DNA of 19,821 nucleotides, taken from positions 1 through 19,821 of the forward strand of contig CAYMYI010000075.1 in NCBI GenBank assembly GCA_964394585.1, given 5' to 3'. This DNA is from CAYUJH01 sp964394585. GTDB lineage: Bacteria; Bacteroidota; Bacteroidia; Cytophagales; Flammeovirgaceae. Shown here piece after piece: positions 1 through 8,034 of this stretch. The stretch's first letter is position 1. Every line of letters begins with the position of its first letter. The notes beneath the pieces are model-generated. The model was given only the letters and a program-made list of their open reading frames with translations, ran no database searches and was not told where the DNA came from. The position numbers and the translations under genes are program-made.

Positions 1-49
1 CGGCGCTAGATCCTAAGTCTAGTGCGTCTACCAATTTCGCCACATCCGC
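1..49 (-). tRNA. tRNA-Leu (anticodon UAG), 3' part outside the window
   Basis: Read on the minus strand, this starts with GCGGATG (acceptor 5' strand) followed by a D-arm containing AAATTGGTAGAC. An anticodon stem CTAGA/TCTAG then encloses the loop CTTAGGA, giving anticodon TAG (UAG), which reads CUN leucine codons. The sequence stops at the window edge just as the long variable arm typical of tRNA-Leu begins. The variable arm, T-arm and acceptor 3' strand are missing because the window ends, not because the gene is broken. A promoter with good Bacteroidota boxes lies directly upstream. Confidence 0.93.
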
Positions 50-68
50 CTCTCTTATTTTGAGTGCG

Positions 69-98
69 CAAATTTAAACAAGCACTTTTAAAAAACAA
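69..98 (-). promoter_or_regulatory. Promoter of tRNA-Leu (Bacteroidota -33/-7 type)
   Basis: On the minus strand a perfect TAnnTTTG element (TAAATTTG, plus-strand 69-76) is preceded by TTG (plus-strand 96-98) at a spacing of 19 bases. This matches the known Bacteroidota consensus of TTTG or TTG, 19-21 bases, TAnnTTTG. Transcription would start around 60-65, leaving a leader of roughly 12-16 bases before the tRNA. The -7 box and the following 11 bases are nearly identical to those of the tRNA-His promoter at the other end of the window. Confidence 0.75.
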
Positions 99-261
99 TA
101 ACTTTCTGCCAGAGAACCAAAAAAACTTAGCAGTAGTTTGCCGTGAAAAATAACCTACTTTCCACAGGGGAAATCCTCCTCCCTCTGTGCCAACGTTAGT
201 TTTTAGATTGGCAAATTTGTATTTTTAAGTAAGCGACATCCATTTACTAAAAAAATCTTAT

Positions 262-2505
262 ATGGTGGTCATGCAAATTGATGAAGAAAAAGAAAAACAA
301 ACCCTCTTGCGGATGTATCGTGCATTGCTGCGAAAAGCAAAACCATTGCTCAAAGAAGGAGACGCCAAACAAATCCGAAAAGCGTTTCGATTTGCCGTGG
401 ATGCCCACAAAGATATGCGCAGGAAATCGGGCGAGCCATTCATTTATCACCCTGTTTCAGTAGCCCATATTGTAGTAAGTGAAATCGGCTTAGGCACTAC
501 CTCTATCATTGCAGCACTATTGCACGATGTTGTAGAAGATACCGCCTACGACTTAAAAGATATTGAAAAGCGTTTTGGCCCTAAAGTGGCACAAATTATT
601 GATGGCCTTACCAAAATTTCGGCGACTAGCTCGAAAAACACCTCGATGCAGGCGGAGAATTTCCGCAAAATGCTACTCACCATTTCGGAAGACATCCGCG
701 TAGTGCTTATAAAAATTGCTGATCGGCTTCATAATATGCGCACGTTGCATAGTATGCCTAAAGAAAAGCAACTCAAGGTAAAGGCAGAAACCGAGTATGT
801 ATATGCCCCCTTAGCACATCGGTTGGGGCTTTATAACATTAAATCAGAGTTGGAAGATCTTTCTCTCAAATATTCGGATAATGCTGCCTACGAAGAAATT
901 TGCCGAAAACTCCAAGAATCACAAGCGGCTCGGTATCGGTTTACCCGAAACTTTGTGCGCCCGCTAGAAAAATCGCTCAAAGCTCAAAACTTTAGTTTTA
1001 AAATTAAGGCACGTACAAAGTCCATCCGCTCCATTTANNNNNNNNNNAAGATGAAGCGGCAAAATATTTCTTTTGAAGAGGTATACGATTTATTTGCCAT
1101 ACGCATCATTTTCAACTCGTCTTTAGAAGAAGAAAAAGCGCATTGTTGGCGGATTTACTCCATCGTAACCGACCACTATACACCCAACGTGAAACGATTG
1201 CGCGATTGGATTAGTGTACCAAAATCGAACGGGTACGAATCGTTACATACTACCGTGATGAGCCATAAAGGACAGTGGGTCGAAGTGCAAATCCGTAGCG
1301 AACGCATGGACGACGTTGCCGAAAAAGGATATGCCGCCCATTGGAAATACAAAGAACAGGGCAAAGCGCCGCAAAATGCTGAGCAGGGCATCGAGATGTG
1401 GATTCGCCGTGTGCGAGGAAGCATCGAGCGTAACGAACTGAGTGCCATTGAGTTTATGGACGATTTCCGTACCAACTTGTTCAGCAAAGAAGTGTTCACC
1501 TTTACACCCAAAGGCGATTTAAAAGTGTTACCCGCCGGGGCTACGGTACTCGATTTCGGGTTTGAAATCCACTCAGAAGTGGGTGCTCGTTGCCTAGGAG
1601 CTAAAGTAAACGGGAAGCTCGTGCCGCTGAACTACAAGTTGCAGAATGGCGATCAAATCGAAATTTTAACCGCCAGCAAACCCAAAGCAAACGATGGCTG
1701 GCTCAGCTACATCACTACTTCGAAGGCACGGTCTAAGATTAAAGAGTACCTTAAAGAAGACCGAAAGCGGATAGTAACTATGGGGCGTGAGGTTATCGAC
1801 CGAAAGCTGAAACAAATGAAAATTTCGTTTGATGAGCGTGTTGCCAGTGAAATTGCCGACTATTTCAATGTAAAAACAGAAACGGAACTCTACTATCAAA
1901 TTGGTGCCGGGCTAATCGACCATACCGCCATTAAAAAATTCCGCGACGACAAAACCGCCAAAGAAGCAAAAAAGCAGCCTAAAATCGAATCGGCAAAAGA
2001 CTTTAAGAAAGAAGTGCAAAAGCTGCGCAAAGGCGAAGACGAGCTGGTAATTGGCGAGGGGATGGATGGCTTAGAGTACAACATTGCCCCTTGTTGTAAC
2101 CCCATCCCCGGCGACGATATTTTTGGGTTTATCACCGTAAGTAAAGGGATTGTGATCCATAAAACCACCTGTAAAAATGCTGTGTCGCTCATGGCTAACT
2201 ATGGGTATCGTATTATTAAGGCGCGTTGGGCGAGCGAAAAAGACAGGGAGTTTGATGTAGATATCGAAATTACCGGTACTGATCGGGTAGGGCTTGTAAA
2301 CGACGTAACTCGGATTATTTCCACACAAATGCAGGTAAATATTAAATCGATTGATGTAAAAACCGACGATAGCAATAGCATTTTCACCGGATCTATTGGT
2401 TTGCGCGTAAAAGACCGCGACGAAGTGGAAAACCTCATTCACGAACTCAAAAATATTGAAGGCGTAGAAAAGGTAACTCGGTTCGATAGCGCCCTAGAAA
2501 TGTAA
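262..2505 (+). CDS. spoT: Bifunctional (p)ppGpp synthetase/hydrolase, SpoT/Rel family
   Basis: Long RSH protein of the stringent response, which makes and degrades (p)ppGpp in the cytoplasm. The N-terminal HD hydrolase domain is intact: H63 in IYHP, H88-D89 with E92-D93 in HDVVEDT, N133, and D154/N158 in ADRLHNM. The synthetase domain (about 240-365) shows YDLFAIRII with D276, NGYESLHTTV around 323-332, EVQIRS and AHWKYKE. A TGS domain follows (about 411-470), then a conserved middle region with a CC..P motif near 607-611, and a C-terminal ACT domain (about 670-745). So both activities are expected. Ten Ns at 1038-1047 remove codons 259-262 in the synthetase domain without breaking the frame. 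The ATG at 262 has an A-rich leader and the ATG at 271 is an alternative start. A hairpin follows the stop. No convincing promoter was found; TATTTTTA at 220-227 is a weak candidate. Confidence 0.95.
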   Translation: MVVMQIDEEKEKQTLLRMYRALLRKAKPLLKEGDAKQIRKAFRFAVDAHKDMRRKSGEPFIYHPVSVAHIVVSEIGLGTTSIIAALLHDVVEDTAYDLKDIEKRFGPKVAQIIDGLTKISATSSKNTSMQAENFRKMLLTISEDIRVVLIKIADRLHNMRTLHSMPKEKQLKVKAETEYVYAPLAHRLGLYNIKSELEDLSLKYSDNAAYEEICRKLQESQAARYRFTRNFVRPLEKSLKAQNFSFKIKARTKSIRSIXXXXKMKRQNISFEEVYDLFAIRIIFNSSLEEEKAHCWRIYSIVTDHYTPNVKRLRDWISVPKSNGYESLHTTVMSHKGQWVEVQIRSERMDDVAEKGYAAHWKYKEQGKAPQNAEQGIEMWIRRVRGSIERNELSAIEFMDDFRTNLFSKEVFTFTPKGDLKVLPAGATVLDFGFEIHSEVGARCLGAKVNGKLVPLNYKLQNGDQIEILTASKPKANDGWLSYITTSKARSKIKEYLKEDRKRIVTMGREVIDRKLKQMKISFDERVASEIADYFNVKTETELYYQIGAGLIDHTAIKKFRDDKTAKEAKKQPKIESAKDFKKEVQKLRKGEDELVIGEGMDGLEYNIAPCCNPIPGDDIFGFITVSKGIVIHKTTCKNAVSLMANYGYRIIKARWASEKDREFDVDIEITGTDRVGLVNDVTRIISTQMQVNIKSIDVKTDDSNSIFTGSIGLRVKDRDEVENLIHELKNIEGVEKVTRFDSALEM
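1038..1047. other. Assembly gap (10 N) inside spoT
   Basis: Ten undetermined bases lie within the synthetase domain of spoT. The reading frame is open on both sides in the same frame, and the sequence resumes with KMKRQN. In related RSH proteins as I remember them, about two residues separate SI from KM in this motif, whereas the gap implies four. The ten Ns may therefore be a placeholder for a gap of about four bases. Confidence 0.9.
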
Positions 2506-2523
2506 ACCAAGCGAATAGCAACG

Positions 2524-2548
2524 GCTAAGGGAAGTAGCAACCCTTAGC
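2524..2548 (+). terminator. Hairpin after spoT, probable terminator
   Basis: GCTAAGGG (2524-2531) and CCCTTAGC (2541-2548) form a perfect 8-bp stem with a 9-base loop. The stem is followed by TTGTTTCTG, a moderately T-rich tail. It lies 19 bases after the spoT stop codon and before the next gene, where a terminator would be expected. The T-tract is interrupted, so termination may be partial. Confidence 0.6.
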
Positions 2549-2605
2549 TTGTTTCTGTATGTAAAACCGTGGTTATTTGTAAAATTTTTTGAACAACCTA
2601 CGGAT

Positions 2606-3583
2606 ATGGAACCAACCGAAATTGAACCCAAACTCTTAGAACAACTCGAAAAACTGCAAGAAAAGTACGAGGCAATGGGGCAAGACCTTTCATCGTACCT
2701 GGATGGGCTTCTGTATGCCAATTACCTCACCTATTGGGATTACATCCACCTCGATACGCTACTAAGCCTCCAGAACCCTAAAACGGATTTCCCCGATGAG
2801 TCCATATTCATTATGTACCATCAAATCACAGAGTTGTATTTTAAGATGACACTCAACGAGTTACGACAACTCACCGAACAACCCCCTACCCCATCGTTTT
2901 TTATTGCGCGTCTATCGCGTTGCAATCGATATTTTCAGCATTTGGTCAACTCATTCGAAATCATGGTAGAAGGGATGGAAAAAGAGCAGTTCCTCAAGTT
3001 TCGGATGTCGTTACTCCCCTCTAGTGGGTTTCAATCGGTGCAATATCGCATGATTGAGTTCCATGCCGCACCACTACCACATCTGTTGGTTTCCGAAAAA
3101 CGCACAACAGATACCATGCGCGGGAAAACAGTAGGAGAACTGATGGAAGATATCTACTGGAAAAACGGTGCTACTGAACTCTCTACCGGCAAAAAAACGC
3201 TTACCCTCAAAATGTTCGAGCAAAAATACAAAGCGAAACTCACACGACTTGCCGAACAAATGGAGCACAGCAATTTATGGCAAATGTATCAGCAGCACTT
3301 GCAAGATGCCGAAAACCGAGAAGCGATTGTAGCAGTAATGCGTACGTTCGATCAGCTCGTAAATGTTAACTGGCCTTTAGCCCACTTTAAATCGGCAGTG
3401 CGCTACCTACAACGCGACCCCGAGGTAATTTCGGCAACAGGAGGCACCAACTGGCAGAAATACCTACCCCCACGCTTCCAAAAGCGTATTTTCTTCCCAA
3501 CTCTTTGGAGCGATACCGAAAAAGAAAATTGGGGAAAAAGCTACATTAAAGATATCCTCAGCGAGCACGCTCAATCTAAATAA
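2606..3583 (+). CDS. kynA: Tryptophan 2,3-dioxygenase
   Basis: Heme enzyme that opens the indole ring of L-tryptophan to give N-formylkynurenine, the first step of the kynurenine route. From the chosen start it is 325 residues, slightly longer than classical bacterial enzymes. Family signatures are in order: HLDTLLSLQ, then HQITELYFK with the active-site His at 72, then FRxxLLPSSGFQSVQYR with R133 and SGFQS at 140-144 (substrate binding). NWPLAHF follows with the likely proximal heme His at 260, and then ATGGTNW at about 277-283, a variant of the GTGGS motif. The open frame extends upstream to a TTG at 2549, but the ATG at 2606 gives a more natural N-terminus (MEPTEIEPKLLEQ) and the earlier TTG falls at the base of the spoT hairpin. 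No other kynurenine-pathway gene is adjacent. Its last 13 bases overlap the end of the convergent amidase gene. Confidence 0.92.
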   Translation: MEPTEIEPKLLEQLEKLQEKYEAMGQDLSSYLDGLLYANYLTYWDYIHLDTLLSLQNPKTDFPDESIFIMYHQITELYFKMTLNELRQLTEQPPTPSFFIARLSRCNRYFQHLVNSFEIMVEGMEKEQFLKFRMSLLPSSGFQSVQYRMIEFHAAPLPHLLVSEKRTTDTMRGKTVGELMEDIYWKNGATELSTGKKTLTLKMFEQKYKAKLTRLAEQMEHSNLWQMYQQHLQDAENREAIVAVMRTFDQLVNVNWPLAHFKSAVRYLQRDPEVISATGGTNWQKYLPPRFQKRIFFPTLWSDTEKENWGKSYIKDILSEHAQSK

Positions 3584-4464
3584 CGTTTGGTAAGTCCGTG
3601 GTAATTTTCAATGCGCCGATCGCGCAAAAAAGGCCAGATACGCCGGACTGTTTCCGAGCGAGTTAGGCTCACAGCTACCACCCCATGAAATTCGCCTTCG
3701 TGCGGTGCTTGCATTAAAATTTCTCCTTGCGGACCGCATACAAAACTAGCGCCCCAAAAGGGGATTCCCGACGTAGTGCCCGAGGGGTCTGCCTCGTACC
3801 CAACCCGATTCACACTTACCACAGGCAAACCATTGGCTACAGCATGCCCACGCTGAATGGTTTGCCATGCATCGTATTGGCGTTTTTGTTCTTCTTTGGG
3901 CGCTTCGGTATCCCACCCAATAGCAGTGGGGTAAATGAGTAAGTCGGCACCTCGAAGCGCCATCAAACGCGCCGCTTCTGGATACCACTGGTCCCAGCAA
4001 ACTAATACGCCCAGTTTCCCTACCGATGTAGCAATGGGCTCAAAGCCTAAATCGCCAGGGGTAAAGTAAAATTTTTCGTAGTAGGCGGGGTCATCGGGAA
4101 TATGCATTTTGCGGTACATGCCTGCTACACTGCCATCTTTTTCGAACACAACGGCTGTATTGTGGTACAGCCCTGCCGCACGCCGTTCAAACAACGAGGT
4201 AACCAACACTACCCCTAGCTCTTGGGCAATTTGGGCAAATGCACGCGCGCTTTCCCCACGAGGCAACGGCTCGGCAAGGTCGAACACCTCGGGGTTCTCG
4301 GTTTGGCAAAAATATAACGAAGTATGCAGCTCTTGTAACACCACCAACGCAGCCCCTTTTGCCGCACAAGCACGAATACCGGCAATACTTGTCGCTATGT
4401 TTTGAGGAGTATCGGCAGTGCATGCCTGTTGCACAATGCCCACTTGAATGTGTTTTTCTTTCAT
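3571..4464 (-). CDS. aguB: Carbon-nitrogen hydrolase, probable N-carbamoylputrescine amidase
   Basis: Nitrilase-superfamily amidase of 297 residues. The Glu-Lys-Cys triad is visible: E45 in LQELHTSLYFC, K119 in YRKMHIPD, and C156 in LVCWDQWYPEA. The ELH..LYFC segment, the DDPAYYEKFYFTPGDLGF stretch and the C-terminal RRIENYHGLTKRYLD resemble AguB enzymes, which hydrolyse N-carbamoylputrescine to putrescine, CO2 and ammonia. That step completes the agmatine route to polyamines. Its usual partner, agmatine deiminase (aguA), is not in this window, so substrate assignment rests on family resemblance alone; beta-ureidopropionase or another N-carbamoyl amidohydrolase is the alternative. It starts at ATG (minus strand, 4464-4462) and ends with TGA inside the end of the tryptophan dioxygenase gene. 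Confidence 0.82.
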   Translation of the reverse strand: MKEKHIQVGIVQQACTADTPQNIATSIAGIRACAAKGAALVVLQELHTSLYFCQTENPEVFDLAEPLPRGESARAFAQIAQELGVVLVTSLFERRAAGLYHNTAVVFEKDGSVAGMYRKMHIPDDPAYYEKFYFTPGDLGFEPIATSVGKLGVLVCWDQWYPEAARLMALRGADLLIYPTAIGWDTEAPKEEQKRQYDAWQTIQRGHAVANGLPVVSVNRVGYEADPSGTTSGIPFWGASFVCGPQGEILMQAPHEGEFHGVVAVSLTRSETVRRIWPFLRDRRIENYHGLTKRYLD

Positions 4465-4571
4465 AGTAATTAATAATAGCTCTCTTCAATATTCTTCTTG
4501 TTAGAAAAGAAACAGAGGGCATAAAGTTTCACAATTTTAGCACCCACTCACGCGAAAGTCTAGTGAAATCC

Positions 4572-4579
4572 TATTTTTG
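4572..4579 (+). promoter_or_regulatory. Possible -7 element (TATTTTTG) for the symporter gene
   Basis: This is a perfect match to the Bacteroidota TAnnTTTG element, 55 bases upstream of the preferred ATG at 4634. Transcription would begin near 4585. No TTG/TTTG box is present 19-21 bases upstream, which lowers confidence. If it is real, the TTG at 4577 cannot be a start codon because it lies in the promoter. Confidence 0.4.
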
Positions 4580-4633
4580 TATCAGCTTGCCAAAAAAATG
4601 GCATATTGGATATTATTCTACTTGCAAAAATAT

Positions 4634-6100
4634 ATGAGTACGAGCTTAGTTGTTGGCGTGATTACGCTGTATTTCATTACAGTGTTCCTGATTTCCTACT
4701 TTACGGCTAGAGGCGCAAATAGCGAAACCTTTTTCAATGCAAACCGATCTTCCCCTTGGTATTTAGTAGCCTTCGGAATGATCGGCGCAAGCCTTTCAGG
4801 AGTTACCTTCATTTCGCTGCCAGGCTGGGTAGGCATCAGTGCCTTTAGCTATTTGCAGATGGTGTTCGGGTATGTGCTTGGCTATGCCGTAATTGCCACA
4901 GTGTTGCTGCCGGTGTACTATAGCTTAAACCTTACCTCTATTTACACCTACCTCGAACAGCGCTTTGGCTTTTGGGCTTACAAAACCGGTGCTTTTTTCT
5001 TTTTGCTATCGCGGACAATTGGCGCGGCTTTCCGCTTGTTTTTGGTAGCGAGCGTCCTGCAAGTTTTCTTATTTAAAGATTTGGGAATTGGCTTTGGCTA
5101 CACTGTGATGATTGCCATCGGGCTAATATGGCTCTACACGTTTCGAGGAGGTATTAACACCATCGTTTGGACTGATACGCTACAAACGGCGTTTATGTTA
5201 GCAGCGGTAATTACTACTATTTATCTCATCATTGGTGAGTTAGATACCACATTTAATAACGCTATGATTATGATTCAGGAAAGCAACTATTCCAAAGTGT
5301 TTTTTTGGGAATTGGGCGATCCTAAACATCTTTTTAAACAATTTTTTGCCGGAGCGTTCATCGCGATTGTAATGACCGGCCTCGACCAAGACATGATGCA
5401 GAAAAACCTAACCTGTAAAAACATTGGCGAAGCGCAAAAAAACATGTATTGGTTTAGTTTTATCTTAGTGATTGTGAATGTGCTCTTCTTAGCCTTAGGC
5501 GCATTACTCTACATTTATGCCAACCAAAAGGGCATTGCCATCCCTGAAAGTACCGATGACCTTTATCCGCTGATTGCCAAAAATCACCTGAGTGTTGTAG
5601 CAGGAGTTACGTTCTTGTTGGGGGTAATCGCCGCTGCCTACTCCAGCGCCGACTCAGCCCTCACTTCACTCACCACCTCATTTTGTGTCGATTTTCTCGA
5701 CTTCAATAAAACAAAAACAGGCGAAGCCAAAAAACGGATGATTCGAATCCGTGTGCACCTTATTTTTTCAGTGATTATTTTCTTAGTGATTATGTTTTTT
5801 AAAGTACTGAACAATAAGGCAATTATCGACCAAATTTTTACCGTAGCAGGGTACACCTACGGGCCATTGCTTGGCTTGTTTGGTTTCGGGCTATTTACCA
5901 AGTGGCGCGTCCGCGATTGGCTCGTACCCGTGGTATGTGCGGCATCTCCTATACTTTGCTATTTGCTGAACTTCTTCTCTGAAAAGCTACTCAATGGGTA
6001 TACATTTGGCTACGAACTGCTCATGATTAACGGGGCACTCACTTTCTTGGGGTTATTAGCAATTTCTTACCTAAAAAAGACACCTTTGGCGGCTTCATAA
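4634..6100 (+). CDS. Sodium:solute symporter (SSS family)
   Basis: Integral inner-membrane Na+-coupled transporter of 488 residues from ATG 4634. It is strongly hydrophobic throughout, with about 13 membrane segments. The first begins at residue 4 and ends before SYFTARG. The GASLSGVTFISLPGWV stretch (51-66) is the unwound first core helix of the LeuT-like fold. AAAYSSADSALTSL (333-346) is the SSS signature with the serines of the Na+ site. SNYSKVFFW, FFAGAFIAIVMTGLDQDMMQKNLT and YTYGPLLGLFGFGL are further segments typical of Bacteroidota members. The substrate cannot be read from sequence. In-frame starts at 4598 (MAYWILFYLQKY) and TTG 4577 are possible but give an unusual N-terminus, and 4577 overlaps a promoter-like box. 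It converges on fabH with 28 bases between stops and no clear terminator. Confidence 0.9.
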   Translation: MSTSLVVGVITLYFITVFLISYFTARGANSETFFNANRSSPWYLVAFGMIGASLSGVTFISLPGWVGISAFSYLQMVFGYVLGYAVIATVLLPVYYSLNLTSIYTYLEQRFGFWAYKTGAFFFLLSRTIGAAFRLFLVASVLQVFLFKDLGIGFGYTVMIAIGLIWLYTFRGGINTIVWTDTLQTAFMLAAVITTIYLIIGELDTTFNNAMIMIQESNYSKVFFWELGDPKHLFKQFFAGAFIAIVMTGLDQDMMQKNLTCKNIGEAQKNMYWFSFILVIVNVLFLALGALLYIYANQKGIAIPESTDDLYPLIAKNHLSVVAGVTFLLGVIAAAYSSADSALTSLTTSFCVDFLDFNKTKTGEAKKRMIRIRVHLIFSVIIFLVIMFFKVLNNKAIIDQIFTVAGYTYGPLLGLFGFGLFTKWRVRDWLVPVVCAASPILCYLLNFFSEKLLNGYTFGYELLMINGALTFLGLLAISYLKKTPLAAS

Positions 6101-6128
6101 GCAGGTAACAGCGGCTATTTTTAAGCCC

Positions 6129-7133
6129 CTAACGGTGTGCGGCATCGTATGCCCATTTTAGATACACCGCCCCCCAGGTAAATCCACCACCAAATGCACA
6201 TAACAGTACGTTATCTCCTTTTTTAAATTCGCGTTCCCATTCCCATAAACACAAGGGAACGGTAGCACTAGTGGTGTTGCCATAGCGTTCAATGTTAATT
6301 GTAACGCGGTCTTTTCGCATCCCTACGCGTTTTACGGTAGCATCGATAATGCGCAAATTTGCCTGGTGCGGCACCAGCCAATCGAGCTGCTCTCCGGAAA
6401 GATGGTTACGTTCCATCACTTCTACGGCTGCATCGGCCATTTTAGTAACGGCATGTTTGAACACCGCCGTCCCTTCTTGGTAAAAATATCGCTCGTGGGC
6501 TTGGAGGTTTTCCAACGTGAGGGGATATGCCGAACCTCCTAATTTCACGTGCAGCAGTTCGCTACCCGTACCATCGGTTTTGAGTACCGCGTCGAGCACA
6601 CCAAAACCTTCGTAATTAGGCTCTAATAGCGCACAAGCGGCACCATCGCCAAATAGAATGCAGGTTTTTCGGTCGGTGTAATTAATTACCGACGACATTT
6701 TATCGGCACCGATAACCACTACTTTTTGGTAACGCCCCGAGCGGATAAAATTTGCGCCTGTTTCCAACGCATAGATGAATCCAGAGCAGGCAGCATCCAT
6801 ATCGAAACTGAGCGCATTGGTAGCTCCTACTTCGGCACATACCAGGTTGGCGGTGGATACAAAGCCCATATCGGGTGTAGCCGTTGCACAAATAATCACA
6901 TCGATTTCGGTAGGGTCTAGGTGGGCTTTGTCGCACATATTGCGTAGAGCGTTGGCAGCCATGTACGAAGTCCCTTTGCCCGGAGTTTTTAAAATTCTGC
7001 GTTCTTTAATCCCTGTTCGGGTCGTAATCCATTCGTCGCTAGTATCGACCAGTTGTTCGAGGTCGTGGTTGGTGAGCCTATCTTCGGGCACGTAACCGCC
7101 TACCGCTGTAATGGCGGCATTCGTTTCTTTCAT
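6129..7133 (-). CDS. fabH: 3-oxoacyl-[acyl-carrier-protein] synthase III (KAS III)
   Basis: Condenses acetyl-CoA or another acyl-CoA primer with malonyl-ACP to start fatty acid synthesis. The protein is 334 residues, close to the usual 315-340. The Cys-His-Asn triad is complete: C116 in DAACSGFIYAL, H256 in VPHQANLRI, N286 in YGNTTSATVPL. TSDEWITTRTGI (31-42) and the glycine-rich FGGGFTWGA near the C-terminus are also typical. The gene stands alone, divergent from rsmA, rather than in the common fabH cluster with ribosomal protein L32, plsX or accBC. It may be a second KAS III copy or a specialised homologue with a different primer. The start is ATG at 7133-7131. A TATTTTTA at plus-strand 7181-7188 (minus strand) is a weak promoter candidate. 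Confidence 0.94.
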   Translation of the reverse strand: MKETNAAITAVGGYVPEDRLTNHDLEQLVDTSDEWITTRTGIKERRILKTPGKGTSYMAANALRNMCDKAHLDPTEIDVIICATATPDMGFVSTANLVCAEVGATNALSFDMDAACSGFIYALETGANFIRSGRYQKVVVIGADKMSSVINYTDRKTCILFGDGAACALLEPNYEGFGVLDAVLKTDGTGSELLHVKLGGSAYPLTLENLQAHERYFYQEGTAVFKHAVTKMADAAVEVMERNHLSGEQLDWLVPHQANLRIIDATVKRVGMRKDRVTINIERYGNTTSATVPLCLWEWEREFKKGDNVLLCAFGGGFTWGAVYLKWAYDAAHR

Positions 7134-7263
7134 AATAGTCTGATAGTAGAGTTATTGTAATATCCGTTTTCTAAAGGCTGTAAAAATAGAAGCTATCCTG
7201 AGAAAAAAAGGATTTGTTTTATCTTCTTTGCAAAATCCTAACATTTTATCCGAATTGCGTTTT

Positions 7264-8034
7264 ATGGCTTCCGTCCGTCCGAAAAAACACCTAGGGCAAC
7301 ATTTTCTTACCGATTTATCCATCGCCCAATCCATTGCCGAAAGTCTTACACAGCACCAAAACTACCAGCAAGTGTTAGAAATTGGTCCGGGCACGGGAGT
7401 ACTCAGCCAATACCTACTTGCCAACCCCTCGTTCTTCACCTATCTTATTGAAATAGATGGAGAGTCGGCGGCTTACCTACGAAAGCATTTCACGTTAGCA
7501 GAACATCAGCTCATCGAAGGTGATTTTTTAAAGAAGGATTTTACCGCCTTGTTCGATAGCCCGACGGCCATAGTGGGTAACTTTCCGTACAACATTTCGT
7601 CGCAAATTTTTTTCAAAGTATTTGAACACCGAAATACCATCCCGGAGGTAGTTTGCATGATTCAGAAAGAAGTCGCCCAACGCATCGCCTCCGTACCGGG
7701 CAAGAAAACCAATGGGATTCTGAGCATTTTACTCCAAGCATTTTACGACATCGAGTATTTGTTTACCGTACCACCGCACGTATTTAACCCTCCGCCCAAG
7801 GTCGATTCTGCCGTCATCCGGATGCGGCGCAACCTTCGCACCTCGCTCCCTTGCCCCGAGAAGCACTTCATACAAGTAGTGAAAGTAGGCTTTAATCAAC
7901 GACGTAAAACGCTGCGGAATGCTCTAAAATCGCTGCCTTTTGGAGAGCATACCGATCATCCTTTGTTTAACCAGCGCGCCGAGCAACTCGGCGTAGAGGA
8001 GTTCATCACTTTGACTAACCTGATGCAACCATGA
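7264..8034 (+). CDS. rsmA: 16S rRNA (adenine(1518)-N6/adenine(1519)-N6)-dimethyltransferase
   Basis: KsgA-type enzyme that dimethylates the two adjacent adenosines in the 3'-terminal loop of 16S rRNA during small-subunit maturation. It is 256 residues long. KKHLGQHFL at 7-15 is the conserved N-terminal motif. EIGPGTG (39-45) binds S-adenosylmethionine with E64 and D66 following, and NFPYNISS (106-113) is the NxPY catalytic motif IV. FNPPPKVDSAVI and FNQRRKTLRNAL close the family pattern. The ATG at 7264 is chosen over an upstream in-frame TTG at 7228 because the conserved motif begins only a few residues after it. The stop overlaps the next start (ATGA at 8031-8034), so rsmA and dprA are almost surely cotranscribed and translationally coupled. 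Confidence 0.96.
   Translation: MASVRPKKHLGQHFLTDLSIAQSIAESLTQHQNYQQVLEIGPGTGVLSQYLLANPSFFTYLIEIDGESAAYLRKHFTLAEHQLIEGDFLKKDFTALFDSPTAIVGNFPYNISSQIFFKVFEHRNTIPEVVCMIQKEVAQRIASVPGKKTNGILSILLQAFYDIEYLFTVPPHVFNPPPKVDSAVIRMRRNLRTSLPCPEKHFIQVVKVGFNQRRKTLRNALKSLPFGEHTDHPLFNQRAEQLGVEEFITLTNLMQP

Noticed and set aside
3727..4466. Plus-strand open frames of 71-98 codons opposite the amidase gene
   Set aside because: They lie wholly inside a well-supported minus-strand gene, have no family resemblance, and reflect its codon bias in the opposite frame.
4577..4633. Extended N-terminus of the symporter from TTG 4577 or ATG 4598
   Set aside because: The TTG lies inside a TATTTTTG -7-like box, and the added residues are not typical of the family. 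ATG 4634 starts directly at the first membrane segment.
6101..6128. Short GGCT/AGCC inverted repeat as terminator between symporter and fabH
   Set aside because: Only four base pairs with a seven-base loop and no proper T-tract; too weak to call.
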